From NCBI GenBank assembly GCA_036752345.1, contig DAIOSV010000050.1, positions 1 through 10,000 on the forward strand: 10,000 nt of DNA, given 5' to 3'. The notes beneath the pieces are model-generated. The model ran no database searches. It saw only the letters and a program-made list of their open reading frames with translations, and was not told the origin of the DNA. The position numbers and the translations under genes were made by a program. The DNA is from UBA1715 sp036752345 (GTDB taxonomy: Bacteria > Bacteroidota > Bacteroidia > Bacteroidales > UBA1715). Every line of letters starts with the position of its first letter. The stretch's first letter is position 1. This document shows positions 1-6,751 of this stretch, one piece after another.

Positions 1-236
1 CTACTATAGACTCCGGAATTATTGTAGGAACGAAATGTGATACTATTTATTCCGTGCGGGAGTCCATCGGTAGGTACGCTTTGGTCTATAGTCAAACTTG
101 GTGCAGAAACGACGGCAGTTTTCGTTTTATTACCATAGTCGGCATTGAACCAATACTCATACCCATCAATCGTAGACTGAGAAAAGGCGTGAGTAGTAGC
201 AATTAAGAACACTAAAATGAAATATCGTCTTTTCAT
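1..236 (-). CDS. Exported protein with EYWF-type surface repeat, 3' part outside window
   Basis: This is the first 78 codons of a gene that runs off the left edge. It starts at ATG 236, 2 nt after the stop of the beta-helix gene, so the two are almost certainly one transcript. Residues 1-19 (MKRRYFILVFLIATTHAFS) form a typical signal peptide, probably cut before Gln20. The mature start reads IDGYEYWFNADYGNKT and continues into SVPTDGLPHGINSITFRSYN. From memory, this matches a module that recurs in large Bacteroidota secreted proteins: a YEYWFD segment followed by 'LxDGxHxxxFRxxDxxGxWS'. Those proteins often end in a T9SS sorting domain, but that end is not visible here. No purine-rich ribosome-binding site precedes the ATG, and translation is probably coupled to the upstream gene. 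The family match is recognised by eye and its function is unknown. Confidence is high for the gene and moderate for the module. Confidence 0.8.
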   Translation of the reverse strand, partial: MKRRYFILVFLIATTHAFSQSTIDGYEYWFNADYGNKTKTAVVSAPSLTIDQSVPTDGLPHGINSITFRSYNNSGVYS

Positions 237-238
237 TA

Positions 239-1267
239 CTAGTCGTTTTGTGCTTTTACTTGAATTTGAATTTGCAATTCACTGTTGGCATCAGTTGTAG
301 TTGAGATATTTTTTACTTGAATGTGAGGATTCATAGGAACAGCACCTTCCTTATATGGAAATGAACCTCCATAAATACCCACTTGCGTAGCGTCATTGCC
401 GAGATATGTAACAGGATCTTGCAAATTGTAGTCATGTCCGTAGTCAAACACATTGCCTGTTTGATTTACGAAAATAGCAGTTTGAGCTATATTGACATAA
501 TTTCCAACATACGATGGTGTTGTTCCATAACCAGGCGTAGCAGAAACAAAAAGGTTGTTATTATACACATTCCCAGCAGAAGCAGAATAAGCCAACCCAC
601 TGGCATACACAAATATATTGTTGTTTAATGTGTTATTGTTTCCACTAAATACATAGTATTGATAACTTGAATAAATTCCATTCAAAAAATCATTATTGAT
701 AATTAGATTCCCATTGGTGTTATGCAAAGCATTACTGAAAATATTGTTCGCAATCATTGAAGCGGTCATATTTACTGAACTTACACTTCCCATAAACACG
801 TTTCCTATTAACGCAACATTAGTGCTTGGTGTGGTAGTTAAATCACCATCAAAAGCAAGATTACCAACCACTCTACAGCGTTTAAGAGTAAAACTATTTA
901 CCGAAGCATTATATGGCGTGGTCAAATTCCCATTAACTTCAAATCCTTCAAAATATGACTGATCGGAGTTTTCACCCAAAGACACATTACCATTAATAAA
1001 TGTTTTTCCGGTAATTTGGGCAGAATCGGCATAATGTCCGGCACCAAGAATCATTAATTTCTTGTCAAACGTAGCCGGTGGAGTAAACGTTCCGCCGGAT
1101 AAATAAAGAGTATCTCCACTTGCTGCAGCAGTATATGCCAAAGCTAATGCCGTATTCCCTTTGAATATTTGAACTCCTGTAGTAGAATGCAATGCAATAG
1201 TTTGTGCACTTACGGTCATAGTAGTTGCTATCGCAACAATCAATGCTAATACTGTTTGTTTTTTCAT
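239..1267 (-). CDS. Secreted right-handed parallel beta-helix protein
   Basis: This is a 342-aa exported protein. Residues 1-21 are a signal peptide ending V-S-A before Gln22. Residues about 35-70 (GNTALALAYTAAASGDTLYLSGGTF, shortened here) resemble the first coil of pectate-lyase-like beta-helices, where the domain opens with 'A...A..GDTIYL..GTY'. Residues 75-280 form coils of roughly 20-25 residues rich in stacked Asn, for example IGNVFMG, NNIFSN, NNDFLNG, NNNIFV and NNNLFV, typical of Asn ladders. No catalytic residues of a known lyase or hydrolase could be assigned. The C-terminus (NPHIQVKNISTTTDANSELQIQIQVKAQND region) is a short beta-rich tail with no T9SS sorting motif. The next gene, an exported EYWF-module protein, follows after 2 nt. 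A role at the cell surface or in the periplasm is inferred. The substrate is unknown, and structural or adhesive roles are as likely as polysaccharide cleavage. Confidence 0.85.
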   Translation of the reverse strand: MKKQTVLALIVAIATTMTVSAQTIALHSTTGVQIFKGNTALALAYTAAASGDTLYLSGGTFTPPATFDKKLMILGAGHYADSAQITGKTFINGNVSLGENSDQSYFEGFEVNGNLTTPYNASVNSFTLKRCRVVGNLAFDGDLTTTPSTNVALIGNVFMGSVSSVNMTASMIANNIFSNALHNTNGNLIINNDFLNGIYSSYQYYVFSGNNNTLNNNIFVYASGLAYSASAGNVYNNNLFVSATPGYGTTPSYVGNYVNIAQTAIFVNQTGNVFDYGHDYNLQDPVTYLGNDATQVGIYGGSFPYKEGAVPMNPHIQVKNISTTTDANSELQIQIQVKAQND

Positions 1268-1659
1268 GTCTAGATAATTTTGTTGTTTGATTTTTTACTG
1301 GTTACTTACGATTGATACTTAGTGCTGTGTTCAAAGACTTGCAATGGCCTTTGTCAACAGAAAATACTTTTATACGTGTGTTTAATAAAACATATGTATT
1401 CTTTTTAGTAATCTAATATAAATTGTGCTGATCTTTTGGTTCGCCTCTTTTAAAGGATTTTTACCAATGTTTTTTGCTTTTGACTGTATATCTTCAAATA
1501 AAAGTGGAGTAAATATATATATATTCTGCACGTTTTAATATACCAACGTTACTTTTTTGCAAAAATATATACCAACTAAACAAAAAGTATTGTGTCAGTT
1601 TTAAGTGGCTTTTTGAATAAGGAAGCGGAGGTTCGAGTGTTAGAAGGTCTTTTTGTATT
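1268..1659. other. Gene-free AT-rich stretch
   Basis: These 392 bp lie between the 3' end of the DUF1444-like gene and the 5' end of the beta-helix gene, both on the minus strand. Short overlapping open frames on the minus strand (1494-1715 and the edge of 1640-1867) have no recognisable domain and no plausible initiation context, so I treat them as chance. The stretch must contain the promoter of the beta-helix unit, but no perfect TAnnTTTG box is present. Near 1605-1580 the sequence CAAAAAG...CTTTTTG could form a weak AT-only hairpin. A 12-bp palindrome TTTTTGCAAAAA lies near 1554-1566. No RNA gene is visible. Confidence 0.6.
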
Positions 1660-2322
1660 CTAATACGCAATCCACTTTTTCTTTTTGTATTTGAATAGAC
1701 GATCTGAAATAACACGAGCGTCGTGATAGCAAATATTTTCTAGGTTTTTCTTCAATTCTTCGCGTGCCTCTTTTGAGTTTTGAGCGAGCATATACAACTC
1801 TCCCTGCTTTGGAACAGAGATAAGCACTTCCTCCGTCTGCAATATTTCTTTGGCCACAGGGAGCCACAATTCGGGGACTAAGAGTAAGCTTGCATCAAAA
1901 TCAGATTTGTATAAAATAATTTCGCTCAATGTTCTGGAATAATTCGTATTAAACTCAAGATTCCCTTTGCATGAGTTGGTGAGATTTGCTATAGCTACTT
2001 TATGAAGTGAATCGGCTGAAATTCCCCACAACTCAAGATCCCGTGTATAAACATACCTGTTAGGAGTTTTAATTTTATATGAAACTTGAAGCTCTTTGTT
2101 ATACTCCATCGTAATTCGATACCAAGTATTATTGCTTTTATACTTAGGAGTTTCTTCTGCCGTTTCAATAACGGGAAAAATGTCGAGCCTCGCTTCCTCC
2201 CATGATATTGGCTCAGGTTCTAAGGCAATAGGAATATCAAACTGCGCGAACAATGGTACCGTGAATACGATTAGGGCAGACGTCAAAACGCTTTTACGGA
2301 GGATTTTGGCACAAAAATTCAT
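1660..2322 (-). CDS. Exported DUF1444/YtpQ-like protein
   Basis: This is a 220-aa protein. I chose the ATG at 2322 over the longer frame opening at 2445. From 2322 the protein begins with a signal peptide (residues 1-27, hydrophobic core SALIVFTVPLFA, then Gln27), and a perfect -7 box lies upstream inside the longer frame. The C-terminal two thirds resemble by eye the DUF1444 (UPF0354, B. subtilis YtpQ) family. The matching pieces are RDLELWGISADSLHKVAIANL at about 94-114 (family: DL..WG.....L...A..NL), then SDFDASLLLVPELW at 140-153, ISVPKQGELYML at 168-179, and a closing SDRLFKYKKKKW. Members are normally cytoplasmic and about 270 aa, with no established activity. This one is shorter and carries an export signal, which is odd. 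The gene stands alone, divergent from ruvB. Function is unknown. Confidence is high that it is a gene and moderate for the family. Confidence 0.75.
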   Translation of the reverse strand: MNFCAKILRKSVLTSALIVFTVPLFAQFDIPIALEPEPISWEEARLDIFPVIETAEETPKYKSNNTWYRITMEYNKELQVSYKIKTPNRYVYTRDLELWGISADSLHKVAIANLTNSCKGNLEFNTNYSRTLSEIILYKSDFDASLLLVPELWLPVAKEILQTEEVLISVPKQGELYMLAQNSKEAREELKKNLENICYHDARVISDRLFKYKKKKWIAY

Positions 2323-2387
2323 AGGTTTTATTTTTTTATAGAGGTGTTTGTTTGGCTCATCTTTTAGGATTAGCGGTAAATTAAAAT

Positions 2388-2395
2388 CAAATATA
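2388..2395 (-). promoter_or_regulatory. Bacteroidota -7 box for the DUF1444-like gene
   Basis: The minus strand reads TATATTTG, a perfect match to TAnnTTTG. It is 65 nt upstream of the chosen start at 2322. No convincing TTG element sits at the usual 19-21 nt upstream, so the assignment rests on the -7 box and position alone. It faces away from the ruvB promoter in the shared 168-bp divergent spacer. Confidence 0.45.
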
Positions 2396-2468
2396 TCAAT
2401 TTTATTATTTCGGTGAGTTTTCAATATTGAATAACTCTCCCACAACTAACAATTTGCGCATTAATTAC

Positions 2469-2476
2469 TATCTTTG
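2469..2476 (+). promoter_or_regulatory. Bacteroidota -7 box for ruvB
   Basis: TATCTTTG is a perfect TAnnTTTG match ending 14 nt before the ruvB ATG at 2491. Transcription would start about 5-8 nt after the box, leaving a leader of only a few nucleotides. A clear -33 TTTG at the expected distance is not visible; the nearest TTTG (2453-2456) is too close at 12 nt. Confidence 0.5.
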
Positions 2477-2490
2477 CTTAAAATTTTTAC

Positions 2491-3507
2491 ATGAACGTAA
2501 ATCTCGACCCGGAACATATATCCAACAAGGATAGTGAGTTTGAAAAACAACTCCGTCCGTTGAGCTTTGACGACTTCACCGGGCAGCAAAAAGCGATTGA
2601 AAACCTCAAAATTTTTGTTGCTGCCGCAAAAATGCGTGGTGAGTCGCTTGACCATGTATTGCTTCATGGCCCTCCGGGTTTAGGTAAAACCACGCTTTCA
2701 AACATTATTGCCAACGAACTTGGTGTTAATTTTAAAATAACCTCAGGACCGGTACTTGACAAACCCGGAGATTTAGCCGGAATACTTACCAGTCTTGAAG
2801 AAAACGACGTGCTGTTTATTGATGAAATTCATCGTCTGTCGCCCATTGTGGAAGAATACCTCTATTCGGCAATGGAAGATTTTCGCATAGACATCATGAT
2901 AGACAAAGGTCCGAGTGCACGCTCGGTACAACTTTCACTTGCACCGTTTACGCTTATTGGCGCCACCACTCGCTCGGGAGCACTTACAAGTCCGCTCCGC
3001 GCTCGATTCGGCATCAAGTGCTTGTTTGAATACTACGACATTGATTTGCTTACCAGAATTGTAGAACGTTCGGCCTGCATTCTTGCCATTGAAATAGAAA
3101 CGCAAGCGGCAAAAGAAATTGCCTCACGCAGCCGTGGCACACCTCGTATTGCCAATGCGCTACTCCGACGTGTACGAGATTTTGCCCAAGTAAAAGGCTC
3201 GGGTGTTATCACCATTGACATCACAAAGTTTGCTCTTGAGGCGCTCAACATAGACAAATTCGGTCTTGACGAAATGGACAACAAAATACTTTGCACCATT
3301 ATCGACAAATTCCATGGCGGTCCGGTGGGACTCAACACCATAGCAACGGCTGTTGGCGAAGAATCCGACACCATAGAAGAAGTGTATGAACCATTCCTCA
3401 TCAAAGAAGGTTTTTTACAAAGAACTCCGCGCGGTCGCGAAGTTACAGAACTGGCATACAAACACTTGCATCGCATTCCCGAATCTCGACAAGGAAGTTT
3501 TTTTTAA
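2491..3507 (+). CDS. ruvB: Holliday junction branch-migration DNA helicase RuvB
   Basis: This is a full-length 338-aa RuvB, the hexameric AAA+ motor that with RuvA drives branch migration of Holliday junctions during recombinational repair. Visible elements, in order, are the N-terminal LRPLSFDDFTGQ segment (21-31), Walker A GPPGLGKTT (60-68), Walker B VLFIDEIHR (107-115), the beta-hairpin region that contacts RuvA (about 128-145) and the sensor-1 stretch GATTRSG (157-163). These are followed by PLRARFG with the arginine finger (168-174), sensor-2 RGTPRIANALLRR (215-227), and the winged-helix DNA-binding domain (about 258-330) with GGPVGLNTIA, EPFLI and GFLQRTPRGR. All catalytic motifs are intact and the length is normal for the family. 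The ATG at 2491 gives the expected short N-terminal extension. ruvA and ruvC are not adjacent. The map gene follows in the same direction after 85 bp but has its own -7 box. Confidence 0.98.
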   Translation: MNVNLDPEHISNKDSEFEKQLRPLSFDDFTGQQKAIENLKIFVAAAKMRGESLDHVLLHGPPGLGKTTLSNIIANELGVNFKITSGPVLDKPGDLAGILTSLEENDVLFIDEIHRLSPIVEEYLYSAMEDFRIDIMIDKGPSARSVQLSLAPFTLIGATTRSGALTSPLRARFGIKCLFEYYDIDLLTRIVERSACILAIEIETQAAKEIASRSRGTPRIANALLRRVRDFAQVKGSGVITIDITKFALEALNIDKFGLDEMDNKILCTIIDKFHGGPVGLNTIATAVGEESDTIEEVYEPFLIKEGFLQRTPRGREVTELAYKHLHRIPESRQGSFF

Positions 3508-3517
3508 GGTAATGTGC

Positions 3518-3535
3518 GCAAACTATCTCGTTTGC
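3518..3535 (+). repeat. Small stem-loop after ruvB
   Basis: GCAAAC and GTTTGC form a perfect 6-bp inverted repeat with a 6-nt loop (TATCTC), 10 nt after the ruvB stop. There is no T-run after it, so it is not a standard intrinsic terminator. It may mark the end of the ruvB message or stabilise its 3' end, which is inference. Confidence 0.35.
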
Positions 3536-3561
3536 AATGCCAACGAAAGCCTATAAATTTT

Positions 3562-3569
3562 TATCTTTG
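3562..3569 (+). promoter_or_regulatory. Bacteroidota -7 box for map
   Basis: TATCTTTG followed by C is identical to the ruvB box and ends 23 nt before the map ATG. The downstream bases contain a 13-bp palindrome (3579-3591). No -33 TTTG is seen at 19-21 nt, though a TTTG at 3531-3534 lies 27 nt upstream. Confidence 0.5.
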
Positions 3570-3578
3570 CAATGTTTT

Positions 3579-3591
3579 CAATGTAACATTG
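3579..3591. repeat. 13-bp palindrome between promoter and map start
   Basis: CAATGT-A-ACATTG is a perfect odd palindrome lying 10-22 nt after the -7 box and ending one base before the map ATG. A one-base loop cannot fold in RNA, so if it matters it would be a dimer-binding operator on DNA. Such short palindromes in AT-rich spacers also arise by chance. Confidence 0.3.
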
Positions 3592-3592
3592 T

Positions 3593-4480
3593 ATGTTTTT
3601 CTTTAACAAAATGAAAAAATTAGAACCAAACGACCCCTGCTGGTGTGGCAGTGGGAAGAAATACAAAAAATGCCACTGGTTGCACGATTGTGAATTGGAC
3701 ACCTATCGTCGTGAAGGCTTTAAAATTCTGCCGAGTACTATTTTGTATTCTGCCGAAGAAATTGAAAAACTTCGTGCTGCGGGTGCGCTCAACCGTGCGG
3801 TACTCGATATGATAGCATCGGAAGTAAAAGAAGGCGTGTCAACCGAACATCTTGACAACTTGGTTCGTGAATTTACCTACGACCACCACGGTATTCCGGC
3901 TTGTTTGGATTATGAAGGATTCCCTAAAAGTTGTTGCACATCAATCAACGAAGTTGTCTGCCATGGTATTCCGCATCCAGACCAGATTTTGAAAGACGGC
4001 GACATTATAAACATTGACTGCACTACCATTCTCAATGGGTACTACGGCGACAGCAGCCGTATGTATTCGGTAGGAAACGTTCCTGAAAACGCAAAAAAAC
4101 TTGTTGACGTTGCCAAAGAATGCCTTGAAATAGGATTGAAACAAGTGAGACCTTATGGACGATTGAATGACATAGGCGACGCCATAGAACCATACGCCAA
4201 CGAACACGGATGTAGCATAGTACGTGATTTGTGCGGACATGGTATTGGCAGAACATTTCACGACGAACCAGAAGTTGTTCACTATGCACAACCACGTCAG
4301 AAAGGAGTGTTGATGGTTCCCGGCATGGTTTTCACCATAGAACCGATGGTAAACGAAGGAACGTGGAAATGCAAATTCCTCAAAGACGGCTGGACCGTTA
4401 TCACTGCCGACAAAAAACTATCGGCACAATGGGAACACACACTTGTGGTTACTGAAACGGGATACGAAATCCTTACATAG
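3593..4480 (+). CDS. map: Type I methionine aminopeptidase with N-terminal SEC-C zinc motif
   Basis: This 295-aa cytoplasmic dinuclear-metal peptidase removes the initiator Met from nascent proteins. Residues 11-30 form a SEC-C motif (EPNDPCWCGSGKKYKKCHW, with Cys16, Cys18, Cys27 and His28 as zinc ligands), a module that in SecA and some MetAPs mediates ribosome or protein contact. The pita-bread catalytic domain spans about 48-295. Metal ligands by alignment to E. coli Map are Asp142 (NIDCT), Asp153 (GYYGDSS), His216 (GHGIG), Glu250 (FTIEP) and Glu281 (QWEHT). His124 (CHGIPHP) and His223 match the substrate-binding histidines. All are present, so the enzyme should be active. A second in-frame ATG at residue 7 (3611) would also keep the SEC-C motif. 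The first is closer to the -7 box and I prefer it weakly. The 121-bp spacer to the hemW frame holds repeats and no promoter I can recognise. Confidence 0.96.
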   Translation: MFFFNKMKKLEPNDPCWCGSGKKYKKCHWLHDCELDTYRREGFKILPSTILYSAEEIEKLRAAGALNRAVLDMIASEVKEGVSTEHLDNLVREFTYDHHGIPACLDYEGFPKSCCTSINEVVCHGIPHPDQILKDGDIINIDCTTILNGYYGDSSRMYSVGNVPENAKKLVDVAKECLEIGLKQVRPYGRLNDIGDAIEPYANEHGCSIVRDLCGHGIGRTFHDEPEVVHYAQPRQKGVLMVPGMVFTIEPMVNEGTWKCKFLKDGWTVITADKKLSAQWEHTLVVTETGYEILT

Positions 4481-4490
4481 TTATGGGAAT

Positions 4491-4555
4491 GGCGTTTAGC
4501 AATTAGCATTTTGCTATTGGCGGCAAATGGCAAAAAGCCAACTGCAAATAGCAAA
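4491..4555. repeat. Imperfect inverted and direct repeats in the map-hemW spacer
   Basis: TAGCA-TTT-TGCTA with flanking CAA/TTG (one bulged T) forms a small hairpin at about 4503-4520. TGGC-AAAAA-GCCA forms another at about 4528-4540. The segments GCAAATGGCAAA and GCAAATAGCAAAT are near-duplicate direct repeats. From memory, low-complexity spacers of this kind are scattered in some Bacteroidales genomes. None is followed by a T-run, so they are not clear terminators of map. Confidence 0.45.
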
Positions 4556-4559
4556 TTTA

Positions 4560-4603
4560 AACTCATAACCCATAATTCATAACTCATAACTATTAACTCC
4601 CAT
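4560..4603. repeat. 7-bp tandem repeat, unit AACTCAT
   Basis: Consecutive units read AACTCAT, AACCCAT, AATTCAT, AACTCAT and AACTATT, followed by a degenerate AACTCCCAT. The array runs directly into the codon where HemW translation would be expected to begin. Every unit but the fifth carries a TAA across its junction on the plus strand, and the array contains no ATG there. On the minus strand it encodes a chance peptide with repeated MSYEL-like words, a well-known type of spurious ORF. The unit length is not a multiple of three, so copy-number change would shift frame relative to anything upstream. Confidence 0.8.
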
Positions 4604-5717
4604 CCTCTACCTTCACGTTCCATATTGCAAAAAAGTTTGTTGCTATTGCGACTTTCATTTTAGTCTCAATCTAAAAACTCGTAGCCAATATGTTGACGCT
4701 GTTTGCAGAGAATTGCATCTTCGGAGAAATGAGATGCAAAAACCCATGGAGACGGTTTATTTTGGTGGTGGCACGCCGTCGGTGCTGACCAAAGAAGAAC
4801 TCGGGGAAATTTTTGCCGCTATTCACAACAACTACACGGTGCTTCCCAATGCCGAGATTTCCTTTGAGTGCAACCCCGACGACATTACCGAAGAATATTG
4901 CGCCGACTTGCTTTCGTTTGGCATCAATCGGCTAAGCATTGGCATACAATCGTTTTCCGATGACGATTTGCAGATGCTCAACCGCAGACACAACTCTGAG
5001 TCGGCACGAAATGCGGTGAAGTACGCCCAACGTGCAGGATTCAAAAATATCAGCATTGATTTGATTTATGGATTGCCCAAAATGACGCTTGAACATTGGA
5101 AGAAGAACCTTGCCATAGCCAACGAACTCAACGTGCAGCACCTTTCGGCATACACACTTATGGTTGAAGAACAGACGGTTTTGCACAAACTTTTGAGAGA
5201 CGGCAAAATGGCGCTACCGCAAGAGGAGAGCGTGCTTGAGCAATTTACCTACCTCACTAATTGGGCAGAAACGGTTGATTTTGAGCAATACGAGATTTCG
5301 AACTTTGCCAAAGACGGCATGTATTCTCGGCACAATTCTGCCTACTGGAGTGGCAAGCCATACCTTGGCGTAGGCCCGGCAGCGCATTCGTTTGACGGCT
5401 CGCACCGTTCATGGAATACATACCTCATCCAAAAATACATTGACTCCATTGCGGCAGGAATTATTCCCTGCGAAACAGAAACGCTTACGGAGAAAGATAT
5501 TTACAACGAATTGATTCTTACCGGATTGCGCACCAAAAATGGTATTGATTGCTCAATCATTGCTTCTCGTTTCCCGCAATTCTTTGCTGAATTCCAAAAA
5601 CAGAAAGAGACCTTTCTTGCGCAACAACTGATACAAGCGCATGGACAAAACATTTCTCTCACGCGCCAAGGCATTATGCTGTCTGACGAGGTTATGAGAG
5701 AATTTTTTGTTGTGTAA
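4602..5717 (+). CDS. hemW: Radical SAM heme chaperone HemW, without a standard start codon
   Basis: HemW binds heme and a [4Fe-4S] cluster and delivers heme to target proteins. It is often misannotated as the coproporphyrinogen oxidase HemN. The usual first start (TTG 4713) would drop the cluster motif. Reading the same frame upstream gives ILYLHVPYCKKVCCYCDFHF, where Cys9, Cys13 and Cys16 (counted from 4602) form Cx3Cx2C followed by DF, as in HemW and unlike HemN, which has a fourth Cys. Then follow YFGGGTPS (53-60), FECNPDDIT, RLSIGIQSF (110-118), DLIYGLP (153-159), QYEISNFA and the HN..YW.G..YLGVGPAAHS block (about 244-263). From 4602 the length is 371 aa, normal for the family. The frame opens after TAA 4587-4589 and offers no ATG, GTG or TTG before the motif. 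The in-frame ATC at 4602 is the closest possible non-standard start. It may be expressed from a rare start, or be recently damaged. Confidence 0.85.
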   Translation: MLYLHVPYCKKVCCYCDFHFSLNLKTRSQYVDAVCRELHLRRNEMQKPMETVYFGGGTPSVLTKEELGEIFAAIHNNYTVLPNAEISFECNPDDITEEYCADLLSFGINRLSIGIQSFSDDDLQMLNRRHNSESARNAVKYAQRAGFKNISIDLIYGLPKMTLEHWKKNLAIANELNVQHLSAYTLMVEEQTVLHKLLRDGKMALPQEESVLEQFTYLTNWAETVDFEQYEISNFAKDGMYSRHNSAYWSGKPYLGVGPAAHSFDGSHRSWNTYLIQKYIDSIAAGIIPCETETLTEKDIYNELILTGLRTKNGIDCSIIASRFPQFFAEFQKQKETFLAQQLIQAHGQNISLTRQGIMLSDEVMREFFVV

Positions 5718-5724
5718 TTTTATC

Positions 5725-6735
5725 TTACTTCAAACCGGACAATGCCGACAGCAATTCAAAAATGCTTTGACATTGTTGGTTCCCTTGGTCCGAAACAATT
5801 GTCCATACGTCATTCGAAGCAATTATGTGCGGAATGCCTTCTTGCGCTTCGCATACGGCTATGCCATGTCTGTGGAGGGCGCGAATGGTCCAGAACGTGC
5901 GCACCGCATCACCCGAAACGGAAATCTTTTTGTGATAGTCATAATTGATTTTGAACAATCCGTTGGAAATATCAAAGTCGAAGGATTGCTTTTTGAATGC
6001 TCGCTCAAATGAGCCGTTGAGCACCAAATCTTCAGGCGTGCCGCACTGCATAGGTTTGTCTTTCTGCATGAGCCATATACGGTCTGAAACCTGCAACGCA
6101 AGGTCGAGTTCGTGAGTTGAAAGCAGAATAGATTTATAGGTAGTTCGCGCAAGCGTTTTGAGTAACCGGATAACCTCAACCCGATTCGGTAAATCAAGGT
6201 GCGCAGTGGGTTCGTCAAGCATAATGAATGGCGTGTCTTGCGCAAGTGCTTTGGCTATCATGGCACGTTGTTTTTCGCCATCACTCAGCTGCTGAAAGTC
6301 ACGATTGTCGAACCCTTCGAGCCCAACTTTTTCCATGGCGCTACGCACCACCTCAACATCGGTTTGGCTCAACGTTCCAAACCAATTTGTGTGCGGATAA
6401 CGACCTAAGGCAACAATATCGAACACGGTCATGTTGGGCACATTCACGCCATCGGTGAGCACCACGCTCATTTTTTTGGCGAGCGATTCAAGATTCATTG
6501 TATGAATATCATCGCCATCAATGGTGATGGTTCCGGCCAATGTCGGTTGCATTCCTGCCAATGTGCGAATGAGCGTAGATTTTCCACATCCGTTTGGGCC
6601 GAGCAAACACACCATTTCTCCTTTGTATATTTCCAGAGAAATGTTCTCAGCTATAGGCAACAGCGCATTTTTATTTTTGTAGCCAATAGCAACATCTGAA
6701 ACGGTCAGTATAGATTGATATTGAATTTCGCTCAT
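5725..6735 (-). CDS. ABC transporter ATP-binding protein, FecE/BtuD type (iron chelate, heme or cobalamin import)
   Basis: This is a 336-aa ATPase. I chose ATG 6735 because the protein then starts at the ABC fold (SILTVSDVAIGYK) and sits 16 nt after a perfect -7 box. The extra 21 residues of the longer frame are not conserved-looking. Motifs are Walker A GPNGCGKST (46-54), the FecE-family segment TVFDIVALGRYPHTNWFG (103-120), signature LSDGEKQ (150-156), Walker B FIMLDEP (170-176), D-loop at about 179-181 and H-loop His208. At the Q-loop the usual Gln is replaced (SVVLTDG, Thr94); similar VLT sequences occur in Bacteroidota members as I recall. Residues about 265-336 form an extra C-terminal segment beyond the usual 250-260 aa ATPase. 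No permease or substrate-binding protein gene lies in the window, so the substrate cannot be set. It converges on hemW with a 7-bp gap. Confidence 0.9.
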   Translation of the reverse strand: MSEIQYQSILTVSDVAIGYKNKNALLPIAENISLEIYKGEMVCLLGPNGCGKSTLIRTLAGMQPTLAGTITIDGDDIHTMNLESLAKKMSVVLTDGVNVPNMTVFDIVALGRYPHTNWFGTLSQTDVEVVRSAMEKVGLEGFDNRDFQQLSDGEKQRAMIAKALAQDTPFIMLDEPTAHLDLPNRVEVIRLLKTLARTTYKSILLSTHELDLALQVSDRIWLMQKDKPMQCGTPEDLVLNGSFERAFKKQSFDFDISNGLFKINYDYHKKISVSGDAVRTFWTIRALHRHGIAVCEAQEGIPHIIASNDVWTIVSDQGNQQCQSIFELLSALSGLK

Positions 6736-6751
6736 TGTGCTTGATTTGTGG

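Noticed and set aside
1332..1357. Possible promoter (TTGAC...CTTTGAA on the minus strand) for the beta-helix unit
   Set aside because: The -7 part reads AGTCTTTG, which lacks the TA, and the spacing to TTG is about 15 nt rather than 19-21.
1494..1867. Two short minus-strand frames
   Set aside because: They overlap the end of the DUF1444-like gene in other frames or AT-rich spacer and have no recognisable features.
2323..2445. Longer start for the DUF1444-like protein
   Set aside because: The added 41 residues would bury the signal peptide and overlap a perfect -7 box.
4297..4623. 108-aa minus-strand frame with MSYELWVMS-like repeats
   Set aside because: It is produced by the heptamer repeat and antisense map sequence; this is a known kind of spurious ORF.
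4713..5717. TTG 4713 as the hemW start
   Set aside because: It removes the Cx3Cx2C motif and about 37 residues that match HemW well in the same frame.
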